DNA of 64,000 nt from Acanthornis magna. Its lineage: Eukaryota > Chordata > Aves > Passeriformes > Acanthizidae. Of this stretch, positions 1 through 15,000 are shown one piece after another. Position 1 is the stretch's first letter. Each line of letters opens with the position of its first letter. The notes beneath the pieces were generated by a model that searched no databases, had not been told where the DNA came from, and saw only the letters and a program-made list of their open reading frames with translations. The stretch spans positions 6,173,501 through 6,237,500 of the forward strand of contig JAWUZG010000018.1 in NCBI GenBank assembly GCA_036785705.1. The letters run 5' to 3'. The position numbers and the translations under genes were made by a program.

Positions 1-3000
1 TGTCGTTTCAGCCTTGTCAGACGGAAAGCATTTGCTTTACAAAATTTTCAGAAATTCTAATTTGCCAGTAAAACAGATTTTTAGAGGGAGCAGGAAGAGA
101 AATTAAATTAGATCCTGTTTTCTTCTTTAATCAAATGGATTTTTTTAAAAAGGAAAAAAAAAAGGCTGATAAAATATTTTGCCAATTCTATCATTTAGCA
201 AAAACCTATTCCTTACTTCACATGAAAGACCCCGTGATTCAACCTGGGTGTATATAACCCCCTTGGATATACTGTAATATGACCTTAATCTGCATGACTG
301 AATCTGACTCTCAGCTTTTGCCAAAAATCTGTACATTCATTTGTGAACACAACATCAAGCTTTTAATGTCTCATGCATCAGTACAATAATGAGAAATGCC
401 CTTTCCACTTGGCTGTTAGAAAGCTTGTAAACTTCTGAGCAACAACACTGATATAACCAACCTCCAAATATGGCCAGAGACTTTGTTGTCACATAGAAAA
501 AATCAATTCAGTCTAGTTCAGATTACTGTGCTGTACTTCTCAGCACAGCACCTGAGCACGTTTGCACCATAAAATGGCAATAACTCTACTGTAGTCACAG
601 AAAGAGAGCTGGATCCCTGGAGAAAACCCTTCACAATCTCCCTGTTCCACTTCTGTGCCATATGGCCCCACTCACATCACAATTTAATAAAGGCAAGACT
701 ATGTGATCCCTTTGGTCTCTGAATCAGACTCTGCATCCAAAAGTTTCCCTCTTGCAATAGGATACAATAGGATGAAAACAATTCTGCTTGAAAAAACTTT
801 TGGAAAGAGCATGACAGCTCCCAATTTCTTTTTCTCCCCTTTAGCTTTTCCAGGCTTATTCCAGTGAAAGCACAGTGAGCCTGGGCCAAATCCAATGAAA
901 AGGTGCTCCTGGAATCTTGTCAAAACTCACTTTGTGGTAAGCCAGGCACAAATCATGCTGTTAAAAATACTGTGCTCCTAAGATGACTTTGCTAAATACC
1001 TCTTTTACCACTAACTAAGTACCACTAAGAGACCTTGAACAGCTTGATAGTGTTATGTGGAGCCTTGGTTGTAATCAAAGTCTTTTATTTTTCAGAATTG
1101 CATTATTAAATGGCCAGAATATCCTACAGGAGCTTTTGAAGCTTTAAATCCATTAGCCCAGCTTATACTATCAATGGTAAAAATATTACCTATCCATCCA
1201 ACAGACACAGAATGATGGGTTATTCTCATTTCAGTTGTCCCAAGGGCCAAATCTTTACCTTGTTTTGTTCTGTTTCCCAGCTACAAAGAGCAAAACATGT
1301 CCTTTCAGTCTGGCTGACTTTCATCAGTGACTAAGGGGAGAAAGAAAACTTATCAAATCTAAGGGACACACAGCACAAGCCAAAATGTTTGCACCTCAGT
1401 GCCATGCTCAGGTTGGATGAGCACTCAGTGCCGTGGCAGACCAGCAGCTTTCACACCACACTGTCCAGGGGAACTGCCACAAGCTGAACAAAGTCAGGAA
1501 CTCAGGGAGGGCAGAGACAAAGAATTCCTTGCTTCTGGCAAGGTAGCAGTTCCTGCTCTTACAGGCAGTTTGGTGCAGAAAACCACTATCTTCCCAAAGG
1601 AGAGATAAGATTGAGCAAGAGCGCAGGAGGCAGCTTACTCTTAAAGAGGCCAGAGTAGGAGAGAGTTCCTGTCACAGCAGAACATAAGCGAAGAGGGATT
1701 TCTGTTTTTCTGCAATTTCTATCTTTCTGTGATCTCTGCCTTTCAGCTCACATGTGCCAATGCTCTCCATTTTTATTTTTGCAGCTTTGAGTGTCACACA
1801 ACTATGAGCAATCTTTCTGGGGAAAAATAGAAGTGTGGAAACTGTTATTTAACACATGGAATATACAAAGTGGAATCACACAGAAATAATTTTCCAGCTG
1901 GCCTTGTTCTCTCATTCATATGATAGTTTTCATATTCTTCTGGAATTTTGTGTATTCAAACTGCCAGAATAGAGATGCTGGCCACTATAACAGAGTAAGC
2001 TAACTCAGCACCCATTGACTGACCTGCAGAAAAGACATCCTGTGATAGACACAAAGTTACTTTGAAAAATCCATCAAATATTAGAGAGATTCAAAACATT
2101 GTTTCTCCTGCAATGTTTAATTTTCCACTCGTTTCCTGGTTTTCATTTCTTTATTTATTGCAGAAAACTGGATCCTGCATAGTTAGGAAAAATGACATCT
2201 TTTCCTTTTAATTTATCCCACACAGCACAGACATTCAAGCTGGTGATTCAGCAGAAAGAAGGTCAATGTACTAATGGAATCAATAAACTTAAGTGTGATG
2301 AAGTGACTGCCACTTCAATTACTGTATAAACCGTAAATCATTTTCAAACGCAAGAAATGTCCTTCTATCAATAAACTATCTGTTTAAGCAATTGTTTAAA
2401 AATCAAAGTGTGATCTTGTAAACATTCTGGAGTTCAGTTACACTGTACATCTCACACATAACTTCTGCCTGTTCCTCATTGCTTATTCCTTATTGACTTA
2501 GATTCAGTACAGAGTAAAGACAAACTGGAGCATTTACAGTTAGAAATTGTGGCAATGGTCTCCTGCTCCCCACTTCTTTTCTCTACTCCTTAGTCATAAC
2601 TGGGTGCTGTGACATTTCTCCCAAGACAACTGGGAACATAAAGTCAAACCTGTGCACACTCCAAGCCACTGGCTCTGTCCAGGCACAGAGAGCAGCATTT
2701 TCACACAAGCTCTCTGCAAGCTGCCATCACCACCAGAAACCCTACAGGCTGATCTCCTGCGTGCTGATCCAGACCAATGCCTAAATATTCCTGTTAAGCT
2801 CTACATGCTGCCCTGTATGACATGTCTCTCACTCAAGAAGCAAAGTCACAGGCATTTTTTCTCACCCTGGAAGTTTAAAATATGGTGCCTGGTAAAAGGA
2901 AGTCTTGTCTGCCCAAGTTAAAAAAATACCATAGCATGATACAGCATGACCTGCTCTTAACAGTCCTCATTCCCCAGCGAAATGTATCACCCACTCACTC

Positions 3001-5789
3001 GCTCTCTCAAACCCTGAGAGATGCTCACTGGCACAGAAAAGCAAGAGCAAGAAAATCCAGAGAGACTGTTACTGATGAAGCACTGTATATACAGTGGCAT
3101 GAGGGTGCACAGCAACCCTTAGATGCAACAAAAGCTTATCATCCTCCAGTCCAGGACAGATATGAGTTATCACACAGAAAGCGATAACCACTGGCAACAT
3201 TAATTATCTAGCCTGAAGCAGAACATATGTGGGATCACAAACTTCTGAAGCATAGATTATTAGACAAGTGGAGCCAATGCTCTCTCTGTAAACTTTTTCT
3301 AAAGATCTGCTACAGCTCTGCAGGCAAAATAATGAGCATCAACTCTGCTTTCGGTGAACTCCACTTTCCACATTATAGAACTTCAAAATTCTGTTCAAAT
3401 TTGGGATTCCTCTGCCACGTAAATGCATTATAAGAAGCTGCCTTTTCCCTGAAGTTTTATCTGAAGAGATTAAAAGGCTCAGAAAGAAAATAAAAGGTAG
3501 ATTATCAAGGTTAAAGAAAAGACTGATACCAGGACTTGTTCAAAAATCCAATCTGGCTGTAGTAAAGCCGAAGTGGAAAACTGGGCCTGATGGACACAGT
3601 ATTATTATTCCCAGTCATAAAACTCCCACATCTCTAAATGTACCCACACATTCAACTTGACCCCACACTATCTCAATGCTAAACTTCCTGACTCCCAAGA
3701 GAGGTGGCAGACTTTAAATCGCAATAGCAACTCCCACTGGCACAATCTCCTCTGCTCTTTGTTTCCAGGTCCCAAATTATTTTCAGAGCCTCTGTTACAT
3801 ATTTATAAATTTCACCTTTGTTTCTTCCTACAACAAGAACACCATGTGCTCCAAAAACTTCCTGACTGCATTAAAAAACAGTCCAAGCAGTAAAAACGTC
3901 AAATCCAGAGCATTCTTTAATATTCAGTGAAACTACCTAAATGCCAAATCTTTTAGGATGTCTTTTGAAGATCCAAGACCTCTCACTTCTGGGATGCTGA
4001 GCCTTCCTTCAGCACTCTCCTCAACACTGGCTTTGTATGGTCCTTAGCTAATGAAGTCGTGGACCCTACCAGTGGTAATTCTCATATTGCAACTCAAAGT
4101 GCTTCTGTACAACACAGGTCCCCCAGGACAGCATACGCAACTGCTGATAAAGCTTCATTGACCTCTGAAAAAATACTTGGGAGATACACAGTTCCATGCC
4201 TTCAGCATTTTAGTTTCCTCATGATTCGTGGCAAGCCCTGTAGTCTTCAGTCTTCTCTTACCTAAACCGATGCCACTAGCAGTCCATGAAACCTACTCAG
4301 CTTGCAATGTAGAGCTTGCAAGGCAGCGAGGCATTTTGCTGCAAGTGAACTGCACCAGAAACAGTCACCTAATGTTGTGTGAAGTTAGCACAGCTCCCGT
4401 GTGCAGAGCAGACACATCTGCTCGCTGGTGTCCCATGCTCCACTGGTTATTCTTCAATAGCCTTTCCTCAACAGTTTCATTGCACTGTTGGTAGCGATGG
4501 CTTGGCAGGAGCACCAGCAATGCTGCTTCTTTGCTCTATTTAGCAAGCTATGCACTTCTATTTATCTGAAAAATCAGATTACTTCTTGTAGATGTAAAGC
4601 TCATGAACATTTTGGGGTTTTTCTTCTTATCATTCCATTATTATTTTTTCTTCTGTTCTCTGAATGCCTCTGCAAGAAATTCTGTGGTTCTGAGGGTTTA
4701 ACCAATGTTTGGTTTTACTTTAATTCAGTGTCTGGTCTTGGTAACACTTAATTTCATATTGCTCTCAGAAGATGTTTTTAATTCATCAGCAGAAAGGGAA
4801 TTGTGTAATCATCAGGGTTATCAAATCACATTTGTCACTTTTCCTGTAAACACCCAGAAGGAATTTACTTCACTCAATAAATTCCAGATATCTGCCTAGG
4901 AAGATGCAGGGACACTTATAAGCTGTGCAGTAATAATAATAAAAATGAGAAGCCTGCCTCTGAACTCCTATGTTTAATGCATTAACATCTGCTGAATATT
5001 ATTACCTGCTTTTACCGTAGCATCTATATGCCCTACTCCAAAACCAAAATCTAAGGGACATATAAAGTACTGTTTCAGAAGCACAGACTTCACATTGGCC
5101 ACATGGGAAAAGCAACAGAGAAAAGGAAACATTCAACCATTGCAACAAAGGTCATTGTTTGTAAACATTTCAATTATTTTCTGTGGAGAAAACAAAAGAG
5201 AGATTAACCTAAAAATTATTTCAAGTGAGACATATTAAGTATAAATACATGCACACAGAGCTTCTAATTTTAACAGAACTTTTTTTTAGCAGTCGTGTAT
5301 TTTACTTATACAAAATTTACCTATAAATATCTTTAATCCAGAAATGTATTATGAAGCTCAAGCAGGTTGAAGAATTAAGGATGCAGAGGGAGATAAACAA
5401 AATTCCAGCAGTGTCATGAGATTAAACAGAAGAAATAAAGAAAAAAAACAGATTACAGGAGACCAGAAGACTGCCCAGCAGTAAAAGTGCAGTGAGGTAG
5501 AGGTGGAAGGAGACATGGGAGGATATATGCTGTGTGCCCATATGCCAGAAAGGAAGAACATCCAGGCAATGGCATGCAAAACCCAAAGACACAGTGCAAG
5601 ACTTGAAATAGATGCAACTAATTCAAAGCAGAGTTTGCCATGAGAAGTAAAAGCCACAGAAATAAAAAAAATCATATTTTTCTAAAAGATTAATCTCCTT
5701 ATACATTATTTTAGTCAGCAAGAAAAATAATTCAATTCATGGAGTCTACCAATAAAATGAACAAAGCTACCTAGAAGACCACAGTTGGA

Positions 5790-6110
5790 AGAGTGTGTTC
5801 CTGCCAGAGCATCACAGGACTAATGCTGATTAATTGGAAAGAGCCTGGAAGAGCACCATAAAAATGATGAGCAGTCTAGAAAAGTAGCACCAAGTGAGCA
5901 ACAAGGAAAGGATGACAAAGTTGAAGTTATTAAATCTAAAGAACGCAAGACATAGGAGAAGCCTAATAAAGGCTTTCAGAGATATTAAAGCTTGATGAAA
6001 ACAGACAGGAAATAAACTTCTCTCTATATGGAGTGGATAGGGAAAGAAGTAAACTGAAGCAAAGCAGATTTAAATCAGACATTAAAGAAAATAGTCTAAC
6101 CCAGCTGTCC
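5790..6110 (+). mobile_element. Old CR1 LINE fragment (ORF2 C-terminal part)
   Basis: The order of phrases follows the CR1 ORF2 3' end: a GGAAAGAGCCTGGAAGAGCACC block, then GAAGTTATTAAATCTAAAGAA, then AGATTTAAATCAGACATTAAAGAAAA, the diverged counterpart of the usual 'AGATTTAGGTTGGACATTAGGAAAAA' block. It has many substitutions and small gaps and no open frame, so it is an ancient copy. Limits are approximate. Confidence 0.5.
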
Positions 6111-7279
6111 AGGTTCTTGTTATCACAATAAATTCTCTCCAGTTCAGTTCTCCACAAACAACTACAGTGAAACCAGCTGGGAGTGTTTGTATAAGTCTGG
6201 AAATACTCTGTAGCTCCTTAAGGCAGCACTGCTACCCAGAGAAACAGGTAGCAAACTGCACATTAAGGAATCTGTTTCAAAACACACTGATTCAGCAGTG
6301 AAGCTACTTCCCAACATTCACGTTTCCATACTGTTCTAGCCACTTTTTCTCAGCCCCTTGCCTGTGTCTGATCTGTCTCAGTTGTATCAGTGCAGTGGCT
6401 GCAGAGCTGCACCAAGCACAGTACACTTTAAAACAACCTTGGGTTTGGAGGGTTTGTTTTAAGAGGGCTAGAACCTGGGAGAATTCAAACTCAACACACT
6501 GCAAAGCATCCTAACACCACCAATGGACAGGTGAACCTCAGTCACTCACAGTGACTCAAGCATGCCATGCTTCACACTCAGGAGCTGCTTACATCCAAGA
6601 TCTGGACTACAAACTCATCACGCAAAACTGCACTGAGAGTATACACCTACCACAAACGTACATGTTTCTTATGGCTTTGCACCACCGTGCTTACATGACT
6701 GTTTCATGCCCTGTACAGCTCTCCTAAGAACAAATGGCTCTTCACTAATGAAAGTGGAATGCTACAATGACATACTCTAAAATTAAAACATCAACATGAC
6801 TTTCTGCTAGACACTCCCAAGTAAATGGTGGCACTTGCACTATTTTGCAGTAAACTTCAAAGCAAGCATTTTTTGAAACTAAATGTATTATGACCATTAG
6901 CAATGCTAACACAATCCTCATTACATAAATACATCTACTACAGAACATAAATTAAAATCCCTTTCAAAAACAGAAAGCTATCAAGACAAATATTGAGGCT
7001 TATTAGGGCTACAGTTATAAGCAGAAGGTTGGCTAGCACTATCTAAACATTTAACCTTTTGGAGCTCATTGCTAGAGGACAATGGGCAATGTTGTACAAC
7101 ACATGTAGTCCCCTCAGGCCTTCCAGAATACACTTACAGTGATTACAAAGCAGGTAGGTTAGACTTGTTGTCTAAGCAGCTTAGCAATTGACCCTGAAAG
7201 TAACTAAATATGAAGGCCCAGTTAATATTAAAGACACACAGATTACGTTGCTAATACAGCTCTAACAAGTGGAACAGGA

Positions 7280-7400
7280 ACAAAGAGCATTGCCCCAAAT
7301 TACAATGACAGTCATGTGAAAGATTCAGGAATCAAAACAAGGTCCTACTATAATGAGTTATAAGCTCGCTCTCCTAGACCACAGATATCCCTCATTATAA
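7280..7400 (-). repeat. Possible MIR-like SINE fossil
   Basis: The segment resembles antisense MIR core and tail order: CCCCAAATTACA, then a GGAATCAAAACAAGGTCCTA block, ending CTCTCCTAGACCACAG (consensus end near CTAGACCACACTG). Divergence is high, so this is a weak call that needs a profile search. Confidence 0.3.
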
Positions 7401-8289
7401 CCTGAAGACCTCATGTGGCAATTATTTTAGCCCAAATAAAACTTCTGCAGCGCTCCACTGATTTGTAATTCTTCTTGTCAGAAGAAGGAGTCATATTCCT
7501 TCACAAATGGTTTAAATAATAATTATTTCTTTGCTGAACCCTGCAGTGAAACTCATCTCTAGAAGGGGCCATGTAAAAGCACTTCCAATATTTCTGCTGC
7601 CCAAAGAGCAATACTCTTCATTCGCTTCAGTGATTTTCTACCCAACAGGTACAACAGTGAAGTAATGATCATTATAAAACTTAATACAGTGCCATATATA
7701 TTTTATGACTCTGTAGATCCAGATCAGAGAACATCCAGATTGTTTTTATAGAACTAATGCCAGACACATTTCAAATTATTATGTATGCAATGATTCTAAG
7801 CAATTTATAACTCTTACCAAACTAAAATTTAAAAAAACATATTGCTGAGAAAATTAATCTTAAAAATATCAAACATTCTTTGAGGAAGGTAAAGTTTCCC
7901 AAGGATTTTTAAAATGGATGTTATTATGAAAGAAAATAATATATCTCAAAATTAAAAGTGGCTTAATAAGAAGGATTTTTCACTAATGCAAGTATAAGAC
8001 ATTAAAAATATATGAAAATGAAAAACCATTCACGATGCTCTGTTTGTACAGTACAACATTTAAAAAGCAATACCATGTAGGATATAAAGCCACATGAAAG
8101 CTCTGGATAAGGGATTGTAAAATGAGATTCCCTTATATCAGAGTAACATCAGAAAAATAACTTTCCTGTGTAGATTGCCACTCTTTCCCTTCTGTTTACC
8201 TAAGGTAACGTGATCACATAAATTTCCTAAATATCCAACAATTTAACAATCTTTGATGTTGCCCTTATAACCAAAGAGGTGGAATGAGA

Positions 8290-8440
8290 CTTCCGTATTT
8301 GCCATTTAGATATAGAAAGATTCAAGTTACCTGCTCAAGGTTGAACAGAAAGCGTCTGGCAGCCCCGCAAATCAAAAGTGATTCTCCTGAAGCCCAAGAA
8401 ATTCAAAAACACTGGACCCACCTCGTTTGCCATTTCTGCA
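8290..8440 (-). repeat. MIR-like SINE fossil
   Basis: It reads like an antisense MIR-family element: AAGTTACCTGCTCAAGG (consensus AAGTGACTTGCCCAAGG), then GTCTGGCAGCCCCGCAAATC, TCTCCTGAAGCCC and an ACACTGGACCCA end. The block order matches the family and divergence is substantial, as expected for an amniote-wide fossil. Confidence 0.45.
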
Positions 8441-8879
8441 GGAACACATCAAGATGCAACCACTGACAGTCCTATGTAGAGAAATCACAACTCACCTGAA
8501 GTCTGTTTTTGAGACAGAAACTACGGGAACTGAGGCTTATATTGTTGGCAATCTGAGCAAAAATTTCCTACTTTAGGAATTTACTGAGAAAGATTGGCTG
8601 TGCGTCATCTCTGGACTAAATAGTTTGAAAAAAGAGCCCAATGTCCAAATATCTTGATCAGAAAGCTGTTTAAAGTTTGTTCAACACTGTTCATATCCAT
8701 CAAACGCTATTTTTTTCCTTTATTCAATTTCTCTTCCTCAGCAGGAAGTTACAGCCTGGTGTAATCACAGAGCATTACCTCAGTATTGGCCAAGTACAGC
8801 AAGAAAAGTCACAGGAGCACAGTTCTCTTCACAGTTGTGTCACAGTTAAAGCCAACGTGAGCAGACAGGCTTCTCGATA

Positions 8880-9075
8880 ATAGACAATATCAGACGGATG
8901 CCTCCACCATGTCATGTTGACCAAAAGGAGCCCCTTCTCCCCAGCAGGGATTCCGTTTCCCCCACCCGCGGCAATGACATGAGGTGGTATAGAATAACCT
9001 CTGTGTCCTAGCCATGCCCCCTCCTGGATACTGCGAAACAAACTAACCCTGTCCTGGCTGGAACAGGATGTGCAG
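8880..9075 (+). mobile_element. Diverged endogenous retrovirus LTR fragment (ERVL-like)
   Basis: This stretch contains the phrases CCCACCCGCGGCAATGACAT, GAGGTGGTATAGAATAACC, GCCCCCTCCTGGATACTGCG and CCCTGTCCTGGCTGGAACA in order. I recognise this series from a widespread avian ERV LTR family. No internal retroviral genes flank it, no matching second LTR is seen, and clear TG...CA ends or target duplications are not visible. It looks like a truncated solo-LTR remnant. Confidence 0.5.
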
Positions 9076-12000
9076 GAAAGTAGTTTCATACAAGATCACT
9101 CATCTGAAGTCCAGTTTAGAATAAGCACAGAACACTCAGTAAGAGGGGCCAGGATACAGCCTGCTAGTGCTGTTACATGTTGCTTTTCTCACCCACATTT
9201 GACAGAATCAGCCTTGCGTGCTGCCACCACCCTGAAGAATGACTAGACCTGTATAAGACCACATTTCACCACTAAATCCAGAAACACCTCACTTGAAGAG
9301 CAAATCTATGATTCAATTATTTTGTGCTTGGACAAACAAATTTTCCACCTAGTGTATTTCTACAGAATAGGAAATCTACTATTTCCACAGAAAAAGCTGC
9401 AGCCTTTCGTTCTCACCAGAATATCCCCTTCATATTTAAGAAACCCAATCAACATTCTCAAAGGCCCTCATTTCAGTGCAAGTTACATGTCTTAATTTTA
9501 TTTAAAATGTCTTCTGGAAACTACTGAACATCTTCTCCTTCAGTTTCTTAGAGTGTGTGTCAGGCATACACAGGAATGGCCCAGGAATGCATTGCAATAC
9601 AAAATACACGTGTGATTGGGTTTAGTTGTGTTAACACAGCACAGCCATCCCAGATGAATTTGCCTTGGAGATAAAGTATAAGCAGCACTGCTTAGTATGC
9701 TTCACAGTTGCCTCTAACAAGGTTTGAGTGAAGGACAGAACAAATACAAACAAAATTATCTTGCTTCCTATTTCACTTAAATTTTGACAGACTGGAAACT
9801 GTCCAAATTCTCCTACTATTTTGTGGTTAAAATAGGAAAATCCAGTCTGCTACAAATGGAGAACAGTCCAATTAAACACATTTATTTCTGAAAAATTGTC
9901 ATCTCTGGAGCTTCCTTGAAGCATGACGCATCAACAAATTTGCCTGCTAAGGAAACATCACGTATATAATGACTAAAGTTTGTGACATTAGCAAAGACCC
10001 TTCAAGAATGAAAAGTGATACAAATTGCTGCAAGCTTTGCTTTCTAAACTTCTGATTCTTCCTGAATATGACACAAATAAAATCAATCTAAATTTACTCA
10101 TTTTTCCAGCATCTGTTAGAATCTCTTAAAAATTCTATCCTTGGGGACAATTTGTCACATCAAAAAATGATGACATTTGCACCACGGCATGCTGACATTA
10201 TACTATCCTATCAAAGAGTAAGCGTCGCTATTTGTGACAAACACTGCCCCATGACAACCTTTTGTTAACCTCTCTGATACCATAGACAAATATTTAACCA
10301 TGTATTGCAAACAGAATCAATGACACCTTTGGGACCACAGCAGAGCAAGTCTGTTCCCTTGTGTAAGCCAATGTCAGCTTATTTGCTCCTAATTTTATGG
10401 TACCAGAAAAGCCACGAGTGCTACATGCTCTGGTCCAGCAACACAAACCCCCTACCTCATCTCTGAACAAGACCATCTGACATGCAAGAATGTAGGTCAT
10501 TGCAATAGTCGAGCTAAATGAAGCAGTAACAGAACTCTACAGTCAACATCTTTAAGTGGTAATAGGGAAGGATGAATCCAAATTAGCCTTCTAATTATTT
10601 TCTCTTTAACTTGACTATTTAAGCAATTACCTAAGTTACACAGTATAATGCCCTGAAAATTTTTAGTATTGAACAGACTTGATTTGCTGCACCACTGTTC
10701 CTTCACCAAAAAAAGTGAGGGAAGAAAACCATGTTTTTTCCCCATGTAGATATAATAATGATGGCTACTTGTGTGTCATTCTTCAGAATTATTAGCATGC
10801 ACGTGATTCAGAAACTACAAAAAATTACAAATAGAATTGGTGCTGCTTTTTGTTGTCAGGATGAGCCTCATGCCATTAGCAATGAGATGAGAGCTTTCTA
10901 ATGCTTTTGGGGCTTAAATACCTCTAAACGAACACGGTGACTGGTATGGCTGCAGCATTAGCCCAAGGATCTGACCCAAAACACACTGAAGCTGCTGAGG
11001 CCCTTTGCAGGCTTTGGGCTCAGTGACACCACATGGAGAACCACTGCTCGCACAGCTCGCTGAGTGCAGCAGTGAGCGCAGGAGGATGAAACTCCACTAC
11101 AGGGAGCCTTCTGCTCCAGGGGAGTGATGAGGACCCAGGTCTCGTTTCTCTCTGCTGAATTGATTGCCTGTGCAAGGAGATGGACGCAGAAATCAATTCG
11201 CTCGTGCCAGCTGGTTTCCCTCTACCTGCACTGGTGGGAAGTTGATTGGGATATTAGTTTCCTTCAGCTGATGTGTATTCCATATGTAACATGCTGACCC
11301 TAGTGATGCTGGACACACAGTAGCTAGAAAGATTGAATTAACCAATCCATAGAAAGGAAGGTAGAGGACTAAGAGAGAGTAAGAAAACAAAGAAAGGCAA
11401 AAACAACAACCTGCTGCTCATGCTAAGATGATTGTTTCTTCTAGATAAATGCAATAATATAGAATTTTAGAAAAAATAATAAGAAGAGGAAGAACAGTAA
11501 GAAAGAGCACTGTGGAATTCAACAATTAAAATATAAGTTGTGGGTTATTACTTGTTTCTGTTCACTTTTCTCCATTTTGTAGGCTCTTGAACCTCTTCCT
11601 TTTCATTACTGTTAACATTCCACTACCCGTGAGACAAATTAAAGCCACAAATCCTTCCATAATGGGTGAAATCTGAGTCAATGAAATGGTGCTGCTTTAC
11701 TCTAGCTAAGAAATATAATCACAGCTTGGGTTCCCAGAAGTCTATAGATAGACCACTATAATTGAATGTTTCTACTGATATCCTTCAATAAAATATTAAA
11801 AATGGGAAGAGAGCACTAGAAATCTTTATTTAAAAATAATTAACTATTTTTAAATAAGAATAAGAAAGATTTTCAAAATTCACCTTCAGCACATCTTAAA
11901 ATCCAAGAAATTTGATCATGTCTGTTTAATAAGCCTTTTGAGCAACCTAAGAGAAAAGGATTGATTTCCATTTCAAAAGAATCACCAATTTTTACTGAAC

Positions 12001-15000
12001 AAAAACCTAGCTTAACTATGCCATGCAAGCTTGGAACAAACAAGCAGAATTTCTTGTATGTATCAAAACAACTTTATTATACAGCACACCAGAAGATCAG
12101 CTGTTTTAAAGTCAAATGCTGAGACATCAAAGGCATATTTTCAAACATGGAGAGGGTGTGATACTTGAATACTCTCAGGTAAACTTCCACAAATTAAAAA
12201 TGAGATTCACTTGTTGATAAGAACACATACAGTATTGGTTACATACCAAAAGAATAATGGTTTTAATTTAAAATTAATCCTGGCTTAGATGAGGTTGTCC
12301 ATTTAATGAATATTTATTCAATTTTAAATAACCAAGGAAAACATTTGGGATACTTTGTACTTTTTGCATATGACAGTACCATCATCCACACTTCTAAAAA
12401 GATGGTTTAATAAATTCCATAGAAACAAAAAGAGATCTAAAACCACTTTTGTCATGCATCTTTCTTTCCAGAAACAACATTCATTTAAGAGAAATAATAC
12501 CCTCTAAGCTACCCGAAATGGTGAGAAACTTACAATAGGAAAAAAACCCCATAATTTGTAAATTGTGTTGACAGATCTACTTGTTACTTTATATAATTTA
12601 ACTGAATTTGAATGCTATTTAAATCAATATAGAATCAAGAAATGGTTTTAAAATTCTAAAATGCAGAGACAAATCCACAAAATGTCAATCACTTAAGAGA
12701 ACATACACCAAAACTTGAACTCATTTAGCTTTATGGAAAGGATAATAGAAATCCAGTACGAGCAAGTATGTAAGCTCAGCTTCCCTCTCATTTCATATTT
12801 ACAAACAAGGTGTTTCTTGCACCTGAAAAGCTTCTAGTTACCCCTGAGCCACAAATTTCTGTTGGCCAGAAAAGCTGTCTGGTGAAGGATCACAAAATTT
12901 CCATCTGAGTCTGATGCTCTTCCCTAAATATCCACAGGTCTAGCCTAATACAGACATTCTCATGCTCTTCTTAGAAGTCATTCCCATAAGACAGTATCAA
13001 TTTCATGTTAGATAAAAGCACTCTAAATCTGTTCATCTTCTTTCAGCCCATGAAGTGCAGTGAGTACACAGCAAGTGCACTTGCATCAGAGAAATAAGCT
13101 ATGCCAGAAATCAAGACCTTACACGTTTCTGCTTTTGACTCTCATGTTTTCAGGGCTCTTATAAAGCCACAGAGCCTGGATATATGAGATGCAAAGTTTC
13201 CTCCTGTGACAGCTTCAAACTCATTTGCTGTCTCTGCTTTCCTCAGCTTGCGTTTGTTTTCAAAAGAAGCTTCATTCATTTAAATTCCTGCAATAAGTAA
13301 CAGCTTGTAAATATTTAATTTCATTTAAAGGAAAAAGAATTCATTGTCTATCAGTTGCAAAAAGTAATAATGAGGCATACTTGGCAAAGTCACACCTCAG
13401 AATGACATCACCTGAGTATGAGAATGACATGCACTAATATCTGAAATTAATCCAGACAATAAAATCCACAGTAATAGACATTTCAGAAGTTGTGTTTTGC
13501 CCCCAGTAGCTCTTTTATACATTAAATCTAACACTGAATAGATTATGATTATTTTTCAATTAAACCTGGATGAGCAGCAGAGTAATTCCAAGTTCTTACT
13601 AGATAGCATGTGCAGATCACAGAACTGAAAATGGAATTTTGAGTATTTCATTTCTAATTATGATTATTTAAACACACCTGGAAGTTTGACACAGCAGTGT
13701 ATTTCACAGTATGTCCCCAAACCAAAACTAACCCTAGGTAAGTTTAAGACATTTTTTCATGGCTTTCAATTTGGGGCATTCGGTGAAATACACTGCTCCT
13801 GGGCCAGTTTCAACTAAGATTATGTATTTTGGGGACAATTCCTTTTTAAACATCTGCTATTGCTATGCTCTAGAGCTACAGATCCTGCCATGAATGCAAG
13901 ATTTCCTTAAGCAATGCCGTGCAGCCTGTCCAATTCTACACATAACATGTGACCAAGTGTGAACATCTATTTTCACTGGAATGGCAACTCCCAAACTGAT
14001 GACATGTCAGTGTCATTACTAACCATGTCTTTGAAGATCTTTTTTTTCTGATGGAATGGGGAAGAGGATGCTATTAAGCCTTCAGGGGTGAGAAAGGTGA
14101 TTTAATAGAGAGAAGGAAATGGAGAATAACAAAGGAGACACACAGAGACAAAGAAAAGGAGGAAGGAGGAATGAGACATACAAAAAAAGCAGACAGGAAA
14201 CTAACAGAAACAAAGGACAGCTGCAGAACTTGCATAAAGGGGAGCAAAGTTTCTGACCGACTGATAGTGAATGTGACAATCAGGTTCACTTAATAAATAC
14301 AAGCCTATTTATTAGCTACAAAAAATAAAAAGCTTGCATATTTTGTGCAAACCATCCACATGCAACAGACTGAATCAAGGACTATGAACCCTTTATATTA
14401 TTCCTTGGCACAGAGTCTCTGTCTAAATGTGAATTTCAGTGCTCTCATCTCAATGGGGCTGACGTCTGAGCTACTGACCCCTGTGAAACATCACACTGGA
14501 CTGAGTCCTGCTCCCTCAGGGAACCTCAATGTACTTCACAAAGTACACCAATGCAAGAACCAGACTTGCTGGCAGTTTCTGCAAACAAGATAAAAATTAT
14601 ATCCTCCTGTAGCTTTGCATTCCCATCTTCAGGAACAGTCTCTTCACAGTCACGAACATTAGAGCCAAGATGTAATCCCTCACAATAATATGGACATTGA
14701 TTCAAACAGGAAGTGGAGGCTCTTCTTTTCATGCAGCTCCAGTGTTCATAAAGCATTTCTTGCCTCAGAAACACACACAAAAGCAGCCTGAACATTCCTG
14801 TGTGCCTGCAGACTGATCAAACTGAACCAAGTCCACCCACTGATAAAGAAGCTTGTCTTTCATTCAATTCTTGTGTTGTAGCAGTTCATGCCAATTTAAG
14901 AAGTGCCTTTCTGCAGTTAACTAAACCACAAAAAGAAATATTTTATATTGATAATTTACCAACTAACAACCCAGTTCTCACATGGATTATATACCATAGT

